Shown here: piece by piece, positions 37,601-48,598 of the stretch | Layout of the letters: each line of letters begins with the position of its first letter | Numbering within the stretch: the first letter of the stretch is position 1 | Assembly: GCA_007922305.1 (NCBI GenBank) | Contig: ML677328.1 | Span: forward strand, 6,160,540-6,224,539 | DNA length: 64,000 bases | Origin: Dermatemys mawii | Lineage: Eukaryota; Chordata; Testudines; Dermatemydidae | Reading direction: 5' to 3' | Notes under the pieces: model-generated | Told to the model about the DNA's origin: nothing | The model's input: only the letters and a program-made list of their open reading frames with translations | Database searches by the model: none | Program-made: the position numbers and the translations under genes

Positions 37601-39004
37601 TGGATTTAAAGTCTTAGCTGGCTACATTTGAAAATCCCTTCTTACGGGGCAATTGTAAAGAAATTTAGTTGTTAGGTCAATTATTATTATTATTATTTAT
37701 CTAAAATTGTCTCATAGCAATAATTTTTTGCAAGTGAGGGGCTTTGATTTTTGTTTGTTTTTCAGTTTTAAGTAACTTTTCCTGTAGCATCAAAATTTGA
37801 ACAACATAAAACCAGTTTCATGGGCAGTCAAATAAAAGTAAATCCATATGTGCATTCTGAAGCCACCTTCCCCATTGCATGTGATGACTGTCTCTCTTAG
37901 TAAATATAGTCTTTTCAATTCCAAATTACAGGCTTCAGTTAAGATTTTTGTTTTAAACAAAGTAATTCACATTATTAGAAACTCAGAATCAAATTCAAGC
38001 CTTGAAAGTCAGCACCATGCTAAAATAGAAAGGATGGGAAATTTATCTTTAACTATGAGTCTACTTTTATACAGGATAATTTTGTCTAGTTAGTGCTTAG
38101 GTGAACCCTGCACATTCTTGAGTAAATTATCCCTGTTTGTTTTTAACCCTCATCTAAAATCTTCCTCTCAGAGAAGACATTACAGTACTATTTTTCAACT
38201 ATTAAGCATTTTGCTTTTAAACTAAATAATGTTAATTTTCAGTGTCACTTGATTTCTTTTTAAAAAGGGAACCAAAGTTGTATTTTACTCGTTTAAGGAC
38301 ATGCTGAAGAACTGTCTATTTAAAAGAGGAGACATTCCTCAGATAAATGGCATACATGTTTGGGGTGTTTTAATGATGCAGGCCATTTGCACATAGGTGT
38401 TAAACTGGCAACAGTAATGAATCATTATGTGGTGGTAGTACAATTGCAGAACTGTCCCTGACTAGGGAACTCTAACTGGAACAAAACAAAAACAAAAACA
38501 AAAAACTGTCAAAAGTTCATGCACCCCTATTACACATTCATTTTAATTAAACAAAGAGATTACACAGATGCTGCTGACAAGAATTTCAAGAGTGAATGGG
38601 GCCACCTGCCCCTTACAACCCCATTAATTAGTACAGAATCTGAGGTGCCAATTAACACAAAGAAACAAGGAGGGATCAGTAAACACCACGCCAGGCTAAC
38701 TTGAGAATGAACTCTTTCAGCTTAAGCACCACAATTTCATACACAGCCGTGATGCATTTACTACGGTATTTTAAAAGCCTTTCACATAAAAGCCAGAAAT
38801 TAAGTTCCGCATGCTTACTATGATTTTCTGAAGGATGACGACTGCTGCTAGTTTTTTAAACCCTCTCATGCAGTGCTATGTGGTTTAAAAACATGTATGA
38901 TGCTCATAAGTTTAACATAATATTTCTAGTGCCTACGTTTACATGGGATATTATAAATAGTTACTTAAGTGGAAGGATGAGTTGTCAAGGGAATTCAGAT
39001 TTCT
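34666..39004. other. Long AT-rich stretch, largely repeat-free
   Basis: No gene. Open frames at 36058-36396 (112 codons, plus) and 36386-36738 (both strands) overlap antisense and have no domain. About 35572-35660 shows a decayed palindromic amniote repeat ('ctccattctgcaaaacattatgcac'). Short simple tracts: (TTA)n at about 37680-37698 and (AAAAAC)n at about 38484-38506. The rest reads as unique sequence. Confidence 0.5.
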
Positions 39005-39175
39005 TGCTTGCTCTGCCATACAGTATGTATAACCTTAAGCAAATCACTGATGGCTGATCCAATTCCCAACTGAACTGAATAGGAAGACTTTCATAGAGTT
39101 CACGGGGAGTTGAGTCAGGTCTCTAACCTCTCTCTGTTTTAGTATCCCCCAATGGAAGGTAAGGATAATGGGCTC
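39005..39175 (+). repeat. Possible MIR SINE, disrupted
   Basis: 'gctctgccatacagtatgtataaccttaagcaaatcac' and, after about 70 bp of other sequence, 'ctaacctctctctgttttag' and 'aaggtaaggataatggg' match the two halves of a MIR. Confidence 0.5.
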
Positions 39176-39323
39176 GATTCAAGTCTGTTTGGTGGATCCC
39201 AGGTGGCAGGCTTCCAGCCTTGTAAAGTCCCCCTGAAGGGAGAAAAAGAAAAGGAGTGCAAGTTGCCTGAAAACCCACTCTGTTAGGGGGTCCAGTGTGT
39301 GATGGAGCATCCCAAAGCTTTTA

Positions 39324-40427
39324 CTCCTGAGGGCATTCTGCACCAAAAAATTAAAAATTCTGAACACAAAAATAAAAATTTGATGCACATTTTAAAATTC
39401 TGAAAATTTTATTTTTCAAATAAATGCAGAGGCTCCAGCATGGCACTGGGGGGGCACAGGTCACTGACTGCACAAAGGTGGGAGACCACTGTGCAGCTGC
39501 CCTCTTCCTCTGTACCCAACCCTGACACAGCACAAGGACCGGGCCCTACCCCTCCATATGGGCAGGCAGGATCCAAGTGTGGAGCGGCTTAGTGTGGGGG
39601 ATTCAGGTGTGGGTTTAGAGGATCCTGGAGTGCAGCAATCTGGGTCTGGGCAGCTCAGTGGGATATGCGGGGGAATCTGGATGCACATGGGCTTGTTGGG
39701 GTTCCAATTGTAATGGCAATGGGACTCTGCGGGGTGGGGGGTCCAGGTAAAGGTGATTGGGGCTCCGCAGTGGGGTCTGGGTATGGAGGGGATAGAGCTC
39801 AACAGCAGGGTCTGGGTGTGGGGTGCTTAGTCGGGGGATGAATATGCTAGGGGTGTGGGGCTCAGTGGGATGGGGATCCAGCTGTAAGTAGCTCATTGGG
39901 GTGGTTCAGGTGCAGGGAGAGTGGGGCTCATCGGGGGGGCGAGGCTCAGTGGGAGGGTTTGAGCATGAGGGGGTCTGGATGCTTGGGGTTGCTGGGCAGA
40001 TGGGGAGCAGCTCCCTGTACAGAACTCCCTTCCTGTGCAGCTGAGTGATGGGTGCAGGAAGCCTGGGACGGGGAGTTTGTAGAGCTTCTTGCAGCCGGGG
40101 GAGAAATCCGGAGGTGGGCTGACCTGGCCCTGGATGCCATGCAGGGAAAGAGGCAGTCTTGTCCTCCTGAGTCCAGCTGGGACTAGCAGCTGACCTGGCA
40201 CAGGGTAAGAGTCACCAGCCAGGTCTTCCCCAGTCACACCTCCTGCTTCACAGTCATTTACCTCTCCACTGGCTGCCCTGGGCACTGGAAACATACTGCA
40301 GGGGAGGGCTGCTTAACTGCTCTTGTGGTTTCCCTTTGCTTCCCCACCAAAAAGTCATTTTTCTGCAGGGAAGCAAAAAAACTGCAGGGGACATAAATTC
40401 TGTTAAGGTGCAGAATTCCCCCAGGAG
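39324..40427. mobile_element. DNA transposon with long TIRs and internal tandem units, about 1.1 kb
   Basis: The ends 'ctcctgagggcattctgcac' and 'gtgcagaattcccccaggag' are inverted repeats of about 20 bp with two or three mismatches. A-rich 'aaaaattaaaaattctg' motifs follow the left end. The centre (about 39570-39960) is GC-rich and made of irregular units of 30-60 bp that repeat 'gctcagtggga' and 'ggggatc..ggtgtg'. The right part (39990-40400) is less repetitive. No transposase can be read; open frames of 113, 93, 133 and 64 codons on the minus strand come from the GC-rich units. Flanking octamers do not give a clean target duplication, so the superfamily is left open (hAT is possible). Confidence 0.75.
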
Positions 40428-41109
40428 CAAGTGTTGTCAAGCCTGACAAGGGAGGGACAGGGCACTTGAGAACCACAATACTTCACTGCATTGCCTTAGC
40501 AGAGTTTGCCTCAGGGCTCACAGGGAGCTCTGATGGTGTCACTGGGAAAAAGCAGCAGTACAGTTTCTTGACCTTTCCTAGGGCTGTATCCTCCTACCCC
40601 TTCAGCAGAGCTGCCCTGCTGGTGCAGGAGAGTCAAAACTGCATCTCCTCTATGCCTATGGGGGAGAATCAAGCACACAGGGTGTTGCGCAGCTTAATTC
40701 ACTACTGTTTTAAAATGTGCCTTTAAACCTTTGGATGGAAGAGGCTAAGTAATTACTACACATTTTTGTTACTATTGCTGTAGTGTGCATTTATTGACGA
40801 AACAGTAAAACACTAATCTCTTTGGGGGAAATGATTAGTATGCTTTTCACAACCACCCAGCCAAAATACAAGCCCAGCACACAGTTTCCTGAAGGTCATT
40901 CAGCAAATGTGAAACGAAAAAGTAAACACTTGCTTACATTTGCCCAGTTAAGATCTGCGTTAATGCTGCCTTTGCCAACATCAATAGTTTTTGCCTTGAA
41001 GGGTGGCTTAATTCCCCATATGTACAGTCGTTCCATGATTACATTCATAGTGGTCAGTGGTATGACATGGAATAAAAAACTGACCACTGCTTACTTCTGT
41101 TAAAATATA
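40428..41109. other. Unrecognised non-coding stretch
   Basis: No gene supported. Open frames of 86 and 93 codons have no motif. Confidence 0.45.
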
Positions 41110-41225
41110 GAGAGAACTTGGGCCAATTTCAGACTGTTATATGTTCAGTGTCATTACACTTTCTTTACAAGAGTAACTCCAGATTTACATTGCTGTTATT
41201 GGGAATAGAATTTGCCCCTTAATCT
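41110..41225. repeat. Decayed palindromic amniote repeat
   Basis: 'cttgggccaatttcagact' at the left and 'gggaatagaatttgcccctt' at the right are faint inverted ends around 'aagagtaactccagatttac', typical of a dispersed palindromic repeat of the 'ggccaaattctgcc' type. Confidence 0.45.
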
Positions 41226-42471
41226 TGTCCAATTCCTTTTCTGTATATATTGATAATGCGTTAGAAAAAAAAATGCTTTGCATGACAATACAGTAATATT
41301 TTGGATGAAATGGCAGGTAGGTAAAAGCTGCATTGATTGAATAAACATCATTTGCACTTTTGACAATTCCATTGCCATTTTCAATAGCATACAACTGTCC
41401 AGATGTCAGAAGCAAGCACAGGAAAGCCTTCAAGCAGAAACCAAGAACTTAATTCTGGAACTGTAGGTTTAGACTCATAACAAAAATCCAGTTACATGAG
41501 TCAATTACATTTCAATTTCTGTTTCAAGCATTGCAGTGCAAATACAGAACAAATCCTCAGAGGTTTCACTGAGTGCAAAGTCCAACAGGACAGTTTTTAA
41601 AAGTATATTTACATGTAATTACAAAATGCTCTGTCTAGGAGGCAACATTCAACTGTTTTTGTTGTTTGATGATCAGGAAGGTAGAAGTTCAGCTCCAGGC
41701 TACAGGACTTTTCCCTTTTGTACAAATCTCAGAGAAAGGAAGTGAATGAGAGGGGGAAACATTTGCATTTAATTCACCACAACAAACAGCTGGCAACATG
41801 CTAGGTGCCGTACTTGGAAGTGATGAAATAACAACCAGTCACAACAGTTAACTGGTCAGACCTCCACATACCTGTGAGGTGTGAAAAGGCCAGCATAGCT
41901 CATCATTACACATCAGGATTGAGTTCATCTCATCAAATGGGTCTTTGAGTGTATTGTGAAGTAATTTACCAACTGAAAAAATTATTACTATTTTCCACAT
42001 CATTTACTTCAACAGTAGCTATGTGATGTCAATAGTTTTAAACATTTAATTAGACACACCACGTGTTTTATGCTCTACTAATTACATAAAATTGTGCCCA
42101 ATAATTTTCTTCCCATTCAAACAAAATTTAAGCAGCTGTTATAGCTCTAATTGGGCAAATACTTCCACACAGTGCATTTGATTTGATGCCAAGTACGATT
42201 TGCCCCCAATGGTGAGCAGAGTTTTTCCAATATTCATAATGGAATTGTAAACACATGTCAATCTGTACACTACAGTTAAGCCAAGGAATGAATTCAAAAC
42301 ATTTATTTTGGCTGTTGCCTTTAAAAGCCAACATAATGTGCAAAACGCAACAGTTTAAAAGTGTTCAATTATATTAGAGTTTTAATTTTTCCTACTCCAA
42401 TTTCTACTCCTCTCTGAAAGGACTTTAATGTGATGTAAACGTTGTGTGTGTTCAAGGCATTATTTCTGATC
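41226..42471. other. Unrecognised non-coding stretch
   Basis: AT-rich, no feature recognised. Confidence 0.5.
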
Positions 42472-42642
42472 ATTTAGACTCAGAGACTTTAAGACCATAA
42501 GGGACCATCACAATCATCTAGTCTGACCTCCTGCACATTGCAGCCTACAGAACTACAGCCCAGTCCTGCAATAGGTCCATAAACACTTGCTGAGTTACTG
42601 AAGTACTCAAATCTTGATTTAAAGACTTCAAGTTACAGAGAA
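42472..42642 (-). mobile_element. CR1 LINE 3' part, first half of a split copy
   Basis: Antisense CR1 wording: 'ccataagggaccatcacaatcatctagtctgacctcctgcac', 'acagaactacagcccagtcc' and 'gatttaaagacttcaagttacagagaat'. It breaks off where the DIRS-like element begins and continues at 43973, so the two halves are one copy split by insertion. Confidence 0.85.
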
Positions 42643-43025
42643 TAAGACAGTTACCTTTCCCTAACTGATGTTCTTCGAGGTGTGTTGCTCATGTCCATTC
42701 CACATTAGGTGTGTATGTTCACCACATGCACCGTTGCTGGAAGTTTTTCCCTCAGCAGTATCGGTCGGGGACTGGCTCTGCACTCTCTGGAGTGGCACCC
42801 ATATGGCGTGGTATAAGGGGTGCTACCGGCTCCCCTCACCTTCAGTTCCTTCTTGCTGGAGACTCCAACAGTGGGGAAGAAGGGTGGATTGTGGAATGGA
42901 CATAAGCAACACATCTTGGAGAATGCTAGTTACAGAAAGATAACTGTCTTTTCTTCTTCAAGTGCTTGCTCATGTCCATTCCACATTAGGTGACTCCCAG
43001 CAGTTCCCTTGCAGCCTATAGGAGT

Positions 43026-43550
43026 TCACAGATGCACAGATTGTAATACAGCTCTGCCGAACCCAGCATCATCTCTGGCCTGCTGAGTAATGGCATAATG
43101 AGACATGAACATGTGCACTGAGGCCCACATCACAGCTCTACAGATGTCCTGGATCAGGACCTGTGCCAGAAAGGCTGCCGAAGACGCCTGCACTCTGGTT
43201 GAATTGGCTCTGATGATTGGTGGTGGCGGGACCTTTGCTAGCTCGTAACAGGTCTTTATGCAGGAGGTGATCCAACTGGAAATCCTCTGTGAATAAACCG
43301 GAAGGCCCTTCATCCTATCTGCCATAATGATGAACAGTTGGGTCAATTTATGGAAAGGCTTGATACGCTCCAAGTAAAAAGCCAAGGTGTTCCGGAGACC
43401 CAGCACATGCAGATGCCTCTCCTCAGCAATCTTGTGTGGCTTGAAACAGAACACAGGCAGGAATTCATCCTGGTTCGTATGGAAGGAAGATACCATCTTT
43501 GGTAGGAAGGCTGGTTGGGGCCACAGCTGGATTTTGTCCTTATAAAACAC
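43026..43550 (-). pseudogene. DIRS-like tyrosine recombinase, C-terminal part
   Basis: The longest open frame in the window, 174 codons, and the only one with a family signature. In DIRS-type retrotransposons this enzyme inserts the circular DNA copy by site-specific recombination using a tyrosine nucleophile. Visible marks: 'LGLRNTLAFYLERIKPF' (about 50-66) in the place of the first catalytic arginine region; 'NSTR' (116-119), where the family normally has HxxR; and 'WASVHMFMSHYAI' (142-154), with the late histidine and the probable nucleophilic tyrosine at about 152. 'QDICRA' (134-139) lies between. The histidine of HxxR is replaced by asparagine, and the N-terminal half and the rest of the element are missing, so it is probably inactive. 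The start methionine is simply the first in the frame; the true protein began upstream, where a 142-bp tandem duplication now breaks the sequence. Assignment is from motif order, not from an alignment. Confidence 0.72.
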
Positions 43551-43792
43551 TAACTTTAAAGAACTCTAGTTCATACGAACGAAGCCTAAGCAATGCTAGA
43601 AAGAGCAGCAAACATTCCGTTCACCATCACTGGCGGCAAGAAGGAACTAAGGCTGGTTGGAGCTACAGCTGGACCTTGTCCTTATAAAACACTAACTTTA
43701 AAGAATTCTAGTTTATATGAACGAAGCCTAAGCAACGCTAGAAAGAGCAGCAAACGTTCCATTCACCATCACTAGTGGCAAGAAGGAACTGA
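43509..43792. repeat. 142-bp tandem duplication inside the DIRS-like element
   Basis: Positions 43509-43650 and 43651-43792 are two adjoining copies, both starting 'ggctggttgg' and ending 'aagaaggaact(a/g)a', with scattered substitutions between them. The duplication interrupts the coding direction of the recombinase frame. Confidence 0.93.
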
Positions 43793-43918
43793 GGGTGTCG
43801 GGAGCCAGAGGCACCCCTAATACCGGACAATGCGGACACCACTGCACAGGGCACCAGAGCCACTCCCCTACAGGTACTGCTCAGGAAAAAACTTTTGGCA
43901 CCGGTGCATATGGAGAGC

Positions 43919-43937
43919 ACACACACACACACACACA
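43919..43937. repeat. (CA)n microsatellite
   Basis: Short CA run within the right terminal repeat of the DIRS-like element; the left repeat has 'gtgtgtatg' at the matching place. Confidence 0.85.
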
Positions 43938-43972
43938 ATGTGGAATGGACATTAGCAAGCAATCAAAGAAGA

Positions 43973-44126
43973 ATTATCATTCACTGTAATTCAGACTAGC
44001 AAGGGACCCATGTCCCATGCTGCAAAGGAAGGTGAAAAACTCCAAGGGTGTCTGCCAATCTTACCGGGGGTAAATTCCTTCACAATCCCATATATGGGTT
44101 AACACAATTTACTACACCAGATATTC
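43973..44126 (-). mobile_element. CR1 LINE 3' part, second half of the split copy
   Basis: 'cccatgtcccatgctgcaaaggaaggtgaaaaactccaaggg', 'tctgccaatcttaccggggg' and 'aaattccttcacaatcccatatatgg' continue the antisense CR1 text interrupted at 42642. A MITE lies just beyond. Confidence 0.85.
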
Positions 44127-44134
44127 ACTACAAA

Positions 44135-44257
44135 TAGGGTGACCAGACAGCAAGTGTGAAAAATTGGGATTGGGGTGGAGGGTAATAGGTGCCTATCTAA
44201 GAAAAAGACCCAAAAATGGGGACTGTCCCTATAAAATCTGGACATTTGGTCACCCTA
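44135..44257 (+). mobile_element. hAT-like MITE (TAGGGTGACC family) with perfect 8-bp duplication
   Basis: A 123-bp element from TAGGGTGACCAGA to TTTGGTCACCCTA. The octamer ACTACAAA stands on both sides (44127-44134 and 44258-44265) with no mismatch, the signature of hAT transposition. The interior has 'aagaaaaagaccc' and 'gggactgtccctataaaat'. It is non-coding and needs a transposase from elsewhere. Confidence 0.95.
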
Positions 44258-44265
44258 ACTACAAA

Positions 44266-45084
44266 GATTAAAGGGAGATAGATGTACACTACAAAATATC
44301 TCTCCAAGTTTACCGGTGGGAAATCAGATGTCTAGGACTGCCAGCGATGTTCTGTCTGCTTTGAGTTTCAAATGCTCAGCTGTTTACAAATACATGTATT
44401 ATAGTGTGGACTCTACATTTAAGCAACAGTGGTGTGTGCTGATGGGGAGGAAAGGGGAGAGAGAACAGTGGGACACTTTTCTACTCTCTATGATCAAAAT
44501 GCATTCCAGAGATTTGTGTGATTCACAGAGGTTATTTTCATCTCTCAGTGACACAAAATGTTTTACCATATCCTTAGAAATCCATAAATAACCCCCACCA
44601 ACTTGACACAGAGTTGAACTGATGCATCTGACGTAAAAATTAGGCTTCATGGATCAATTTAATTTAGTGTAATGTCACCGATTGCAGTGGAATTATACCA
44701 GAGATGCATTTGGTCCCAGAGTCACTATCCATAAGTGTACAATTGAGGGCCAAATGCTGCAGTCCAGATGAGGAATGGGCCCTAGTAATGCAAAGGAAAA
44801 AAGGGGTTGCCAGCTAAATCCTGCTAACTTTTCTGATGTGAGCAGTCCCAGGATTTGGCCCCTATTTCCACATCTTAAAAAAAATGTATTATTGATTATT
44901 TGAGCTTTGAATTAAGAATTGTTCTCTGGATTCTTAAAAAAAATGATTTTTTTCTGATATTATTCTCTGCAATGACCCTACATAACTTATTTATCTTAAA
45001 CTGAAAACAGAAGTGCCCTGATAGAATTGGCATCTGAGACTGTCAGTTTTCTAATCAAAATCAATTCCTCTATGGGATTATTAT
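44266..45084. other. Unrecognised non-coding stretch
   Basis: No gene. Frames of 91 and 83 codons overlap antisense at 44316-44650 without motifs. Confidence 0.5.
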
Positions 45085-45536
45085 TGAGGCTATGATTTAG
45101 TCACAGGTATTTTTAGTAGAAGTAATGAACAGGTCACGGGCTATAAACAAAAAATCACAGCCCCTGACCTGTCCATGATTTATACTAAAAATACCTGTGA
45201 TTGAATCTTGGAGGGGCGGGGATGATGCTGGGGGGCATGCGAGGGCTGCTGCAAGGAGGGGCCAGGGGACGCCATGGGCAGATGCCCAGGGCCAGCAGCA
45301 CCAGTTACTGAGGGCCATGGACCGTGGCTGCTTTGGTTGGTCTGTGGACCACAGCTACTCTGGCCACCCCGGGATCACTGCCAGGAGCCACTGGAGAAGT
45401 GGCAGGTGAGGCTGTGCCAAGGGCCACTCCTGTGTGACTGTCTCGGGGGCCACCTGGCCCCTGCGGAAGTCACAGATTGTGGAAGGTCACGGAATCTGTG
45501 ACTTCCACAACCTCTGTGACAGACACGGAGCCCTAA
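45085..45536. mobile_element. MITE-like element with two hairpins
   Basis: A 100-bp hairpin lies at 45101-45200, with arms of about 42 nt beginning 'tcacaggtatttttagta' and ending 'actaaaaatacctgtga'. A smaller hairpin is at 45465-45506 ('gaagtcacagatt...aatctgtgacttc'). Between them is a GC-rich segment (45205-45460). The right edge 'cacggagccctaa' resembles a terminal repeat. I read this as a non-autonomous DNA transposon; the left end and target duplication are unclear. The open frames of 70-75 codons inside are not genes. Confidence 0.6.
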
Positions 45537-47743
45537 TTACTATTTATATAGCACCAACAGTATACTTGGTATTTCATCAGTAGTGTTTTCTCACTTTTTA
45601 AAATTAATAATATCAAATCTCACTCAAGTATTTTTAGCACAATAAAACTTTTAGCAGCTTCAGTAGTGGTCAATTATATAATGTGCCTTTAAAATGTAAT
45701 AAGTTCGCTTATTTTCAAAACTAATTTAATTAATTTGATCATTAATTATAGTTAAAAGAATTATTTCCTTTTATTATCTTAGGTCCATTTTTATATAACC
45801 ATGAACCCCTAATTAATTTGCACTCTCTGATGTGAATGTCAGCCAAGAAGAGTATGATTCTCTCATGATTTCTTGTAATACAATGAGAAACCTACATGAA
45901 GGCCTTTGATTTACTTAAAAGCACAGACGTTGTACTGAACATAACTACAGATTTGCATAAGAGACCTGATATCCACTGAGCATGAAGTGAAATTAAAACA
46001 GCAATAACAAGTTCACAAAGGCCTCCTAGTTACTACTTTCCTTGGTGTGATGTATCATTTGCAATATCTTGTTCGTTAAGATGTGGCTCTGAAAGGCAAA
46101 CAATCAAGCAATTTTATACTAAGATCTATCTGAAGAATGAAAACTCCTGTGGGAAACTCTCCACAGAATCCCTGCAGTGGACAGGATTTATGTCTGAACT
46201 CCCTTATCTAATGTTGTAGTCATCTAGGCCAACATATTACATATTTGTCTATATTTAACCTATTTGCTAAAAGTTAGGTACTTCAAACCACATTTAGACA
46301 CGTAAACAACAATGGACTGATTTTCACCCACAAACCCTTTCAAGATCAGTGAGAATCACAGATACTCGGTACTTACAAAAGGCGACCTGAACTGAATGCC
46401 TGCAGTTCCCATCAGCTTCAGTGGTAGAGTTTGTGAATGGAAAGCAGGCCTAATAAAAATAAACACACAGGTATGGTATATGCACCAAGGACTCAGGTTC
46501 AAAGAAATTTTGCACAATATATAGGTTCAGGGCTTTTCTTTATTATTTTGTTTTACATCTGGGTTTGGGACAATATTAGTTTCTCATGTACTGGGAAGTA
46601 AAGGGTGCTGAAATGTTTTTATTCGTTGCCTAGACAATCTTGATATTCCGGCATTTCCTAACTTCTAAGTATTTTACTTCATAACATTAATGTTCTTTTA
46701 ACACAGAGGGTTTTTTAATGTCATTTAATATTATACAGCAAAAATCGTATCTAGAAAACGTATTTAAATACAAAAAATAAATTATAACCACATTTTAAAA
46801 AATGCAGTTTATATAAACACTGCATAATTGTTTATAAGCCTAAACTTATACACTGATTTGTGTATTTCATTTTATCTGCTCACACAATTAAAAGCAAAAC
46901 ATGATTCTATTAAATTAAAAAAAAATCACACAAGATAAGAGAGTGGTTTAAATACGCAATGTGAAGAGGTATTCAAACGTAGAAGGGCAAAAGCAATTCA
47001 GTCTACAAGGACTCAGTTCAATAAAATTATGTCCTGCTTCTCTTTTGTGCAAAATCTTTGCAAGGCTGCAGAGTCCATGAAAAAAATTAATTTGTGGTGA
47101 TCTTCCTTGACTTTGAGCTATGAATGCCTGGACTTGTTTGTGTGTTTTTAAGTACAAAATCCTGTTTTTTTCCCATATTATGTTCTGGTCTGTGCCATAA
47201 TGCACCTTGAGGAGAGATAACAGAACAATCTGTGGTCTGACTCGATTATTAAAAAAGAACATTAGTAAGCAATAAGTAGCGTATACTGCAGCCTTGAAGC
47301 AGTGATAGCCAATCAGAACCAATATGCAAAAGTGTCTGTCACTCTATACAGTTATTTGTATTGTCCTCATCCTAATAGTGTAAGAGGGCCTGGTGTGTAT
47401 GTCATAAATCGCCTAAGGAAGGTGAGAATGGAGAAGAAATAATTGGAGGCATTGACAGGAAGAATTTCACAGAGCATATGAAACAAAGGGGAAAAGAAGT
47501 GTGAAATATGAACCCTGGAATATGCAGCATTTAACAAAGACACATCCAAAGCAAGTGCAAAATCAAAGCATGTCACTCACAGTAGCACATCTATGTACTA
47601 GTGATCTCCTTTTCCTGTATACAAAAAGCTTTGAAAATTCAAATAGTTTAAGGTGCTTCCTGTTAATAATTATAAGAATTACCACTGACAAATTTTAAAA
47701 GAGATTAGATTGTAGACAAAGTGCTCATTAATGTAGACAGCCA
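45537..47743. other. AT-rich stretch, largely repeat-free
   Basis: No gene. 45540-46070 and 46640-46940 are very AT-rich, with 'cattttaaaaaatgcag' and 'tataaacactgcataattg' among unique-looking sequence. The frame at 46948-47322 (124 codons, minus) has no domain and no neighbouring splice structure that I can support. Confidence 0.5.

Positions 47744-47788
<45 letters not shown>
47744..47788. repeat. (CA)n microsatellite, about 22 units
   Basis: A pure CA run followed by a C-rich end. It is the longest single-motif dinucleotide tract in the window after the 62.4 kb tract. Confidence 0.95.
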
Positions 47789-47789
<1 letters not shown>

Positions 47790-47879
47790 CTCCCTTCACT
47801 TCTTATACACCCATATGTTCTTTCAGTTTTCCTGTTGCATGGGTCCTTCACATTCATAGAAGCCAGGCACACATTGAAT

Positions 47880-48119
47880 AGGCCACTTAGCTGAACTGGC
47901 CTCATTAGCACTGATCCCCCACTTGGTGAGGCAACTCCCATCTTTTCATGTGATATAATATATATTCTGCTTACTGTGTTTTTCACTCCATGCATCTGAT
48001 GAAGTAGGTTTTAGCTCACGAAAGCTTATGCTCAAATAAATGTGCTAGTCTCTAGGGTGCCACAAGGACTCCTTGTTGCTTTTGCTGATGCAGACTAACA
48101 CGGCTACTCCTCTGAAACC
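47880..48119 (+). mobile_element. Penelope-like element A, 3' end
   Basis: 'ctcattagcactgatccccc', 'cttggtgaggcaactcccatcttttcatgtg', 'catctgatgaagtaggttttagctcacgaaagcttatgctc', 'ctctagggtgccacaaggactcc' and 'gcagactaacacggctac' are the 3' non-coding region and terminal pseudo-LTR also seen at 59550-59736. It is 5'-truncated and keeps no coding sequence. Element B starts directly behind it. Confidence 0.78.
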
Positions 48120-48598
48120 CATCCTCCACTGTTAACCTATCAACTATCAACCTCCCTGGTCACTTAAAAACAGATTTGAGGGTGACAATTTTATTACAGA
48201 AAAACTTCAAAAACAGACTCCAGTGAGAAGCTGCTGAACTCAATTTAATTTGCAAATTGGATACAATCAACTTAGGGTTAAACAGAGACTGGGAATGACT
48301 AGGTCATTACACTAATTGAATCTATTTCCTCCTGTTATGTATCTTAACACCTTCTTGTCAACTGTTTGATAATAGGCCATCTTGATTATCACTACAAAAG
48401 CTTTTTTCTCCTGCAGGTAATTGCTCATCTACATTAAACAGCCTCTTAGCATTGATATGGTAACTTCCACCTTTTCATGTGTGTATATATTTCTGCCTAC
48501 TGTGTGTTCCACTCTATGCACCGAATGAAATGGGCTATAGCCTATGAAAGTTTATACTGAAAGAAATGTTAGTTTCTAAGGTGCCACAAGTACTCCTG
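48120..48598 (+). mobile_element. Penelope-like element B, 3' part with endonuclease tail
   Basis: The first 170 bases translate, in frame but with a stop, into the end of a GIY-YIG endonuclease: 'NLPGHLKTDLRVTILL' (48150 onwards), then 'LICKLDTINLGLN' before the end of homology. The same motif order is found in element C (59283 onwards) and element D. Non-coding 3' sequence follows ('cttccaccttttcatgtgtg', 'atgaaatgggctatagcctatgaaag'), then the terminal 'gtgccacaagtactcctg'. The element is truncated and inactive. It served as target for the younger insertion at 48599. Confidence 0.8.

Larger units (their letters stand above)
42643..43972 (-). mobile_element. DIRS-like tyrosine-recombinase retrotransposon, internally deleted
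   Basis: About 1330 bp inserted in a CR1 copy without a target duplication, as expected for DIRS-type elements. The left terminal sequence (42643-about 42880) is the reverse complement of the right terminal sequence (about 43797-43972). Shared words include 'gctcatgtccattccacatt' and its complement, and 'gagtggcacccatatggc' opposite a related string. A further inverted copy (42887-42950, 'tgtggaatggacataagcaa') sits near the left end, reminiscent of the internal complementary region of DIRS elements. Between them the minus strand encodes a recombinase tail (separate entry). The reverse transcriptase, RNase H and gag are absent, so the copy is defective. Confidence 0.78.

Noticed and set aside
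39893..40294. 133-codon minus-strand frame
   Set aside because: Lies wholly inside the transposon at 39324-40427; proline- and serine-rich product of GC-rich DNA.
43509..43792. CRISPR-like repeat array
   Set aside because: Only two adjoining 142-bp units without spacers, inside a eukaryotic retroelement.
46948..47322. 124-codon minus-strand frame
   Set aside because: No domain, no splice context, and AT-rich codon use like the surrounding non-coding DNA.
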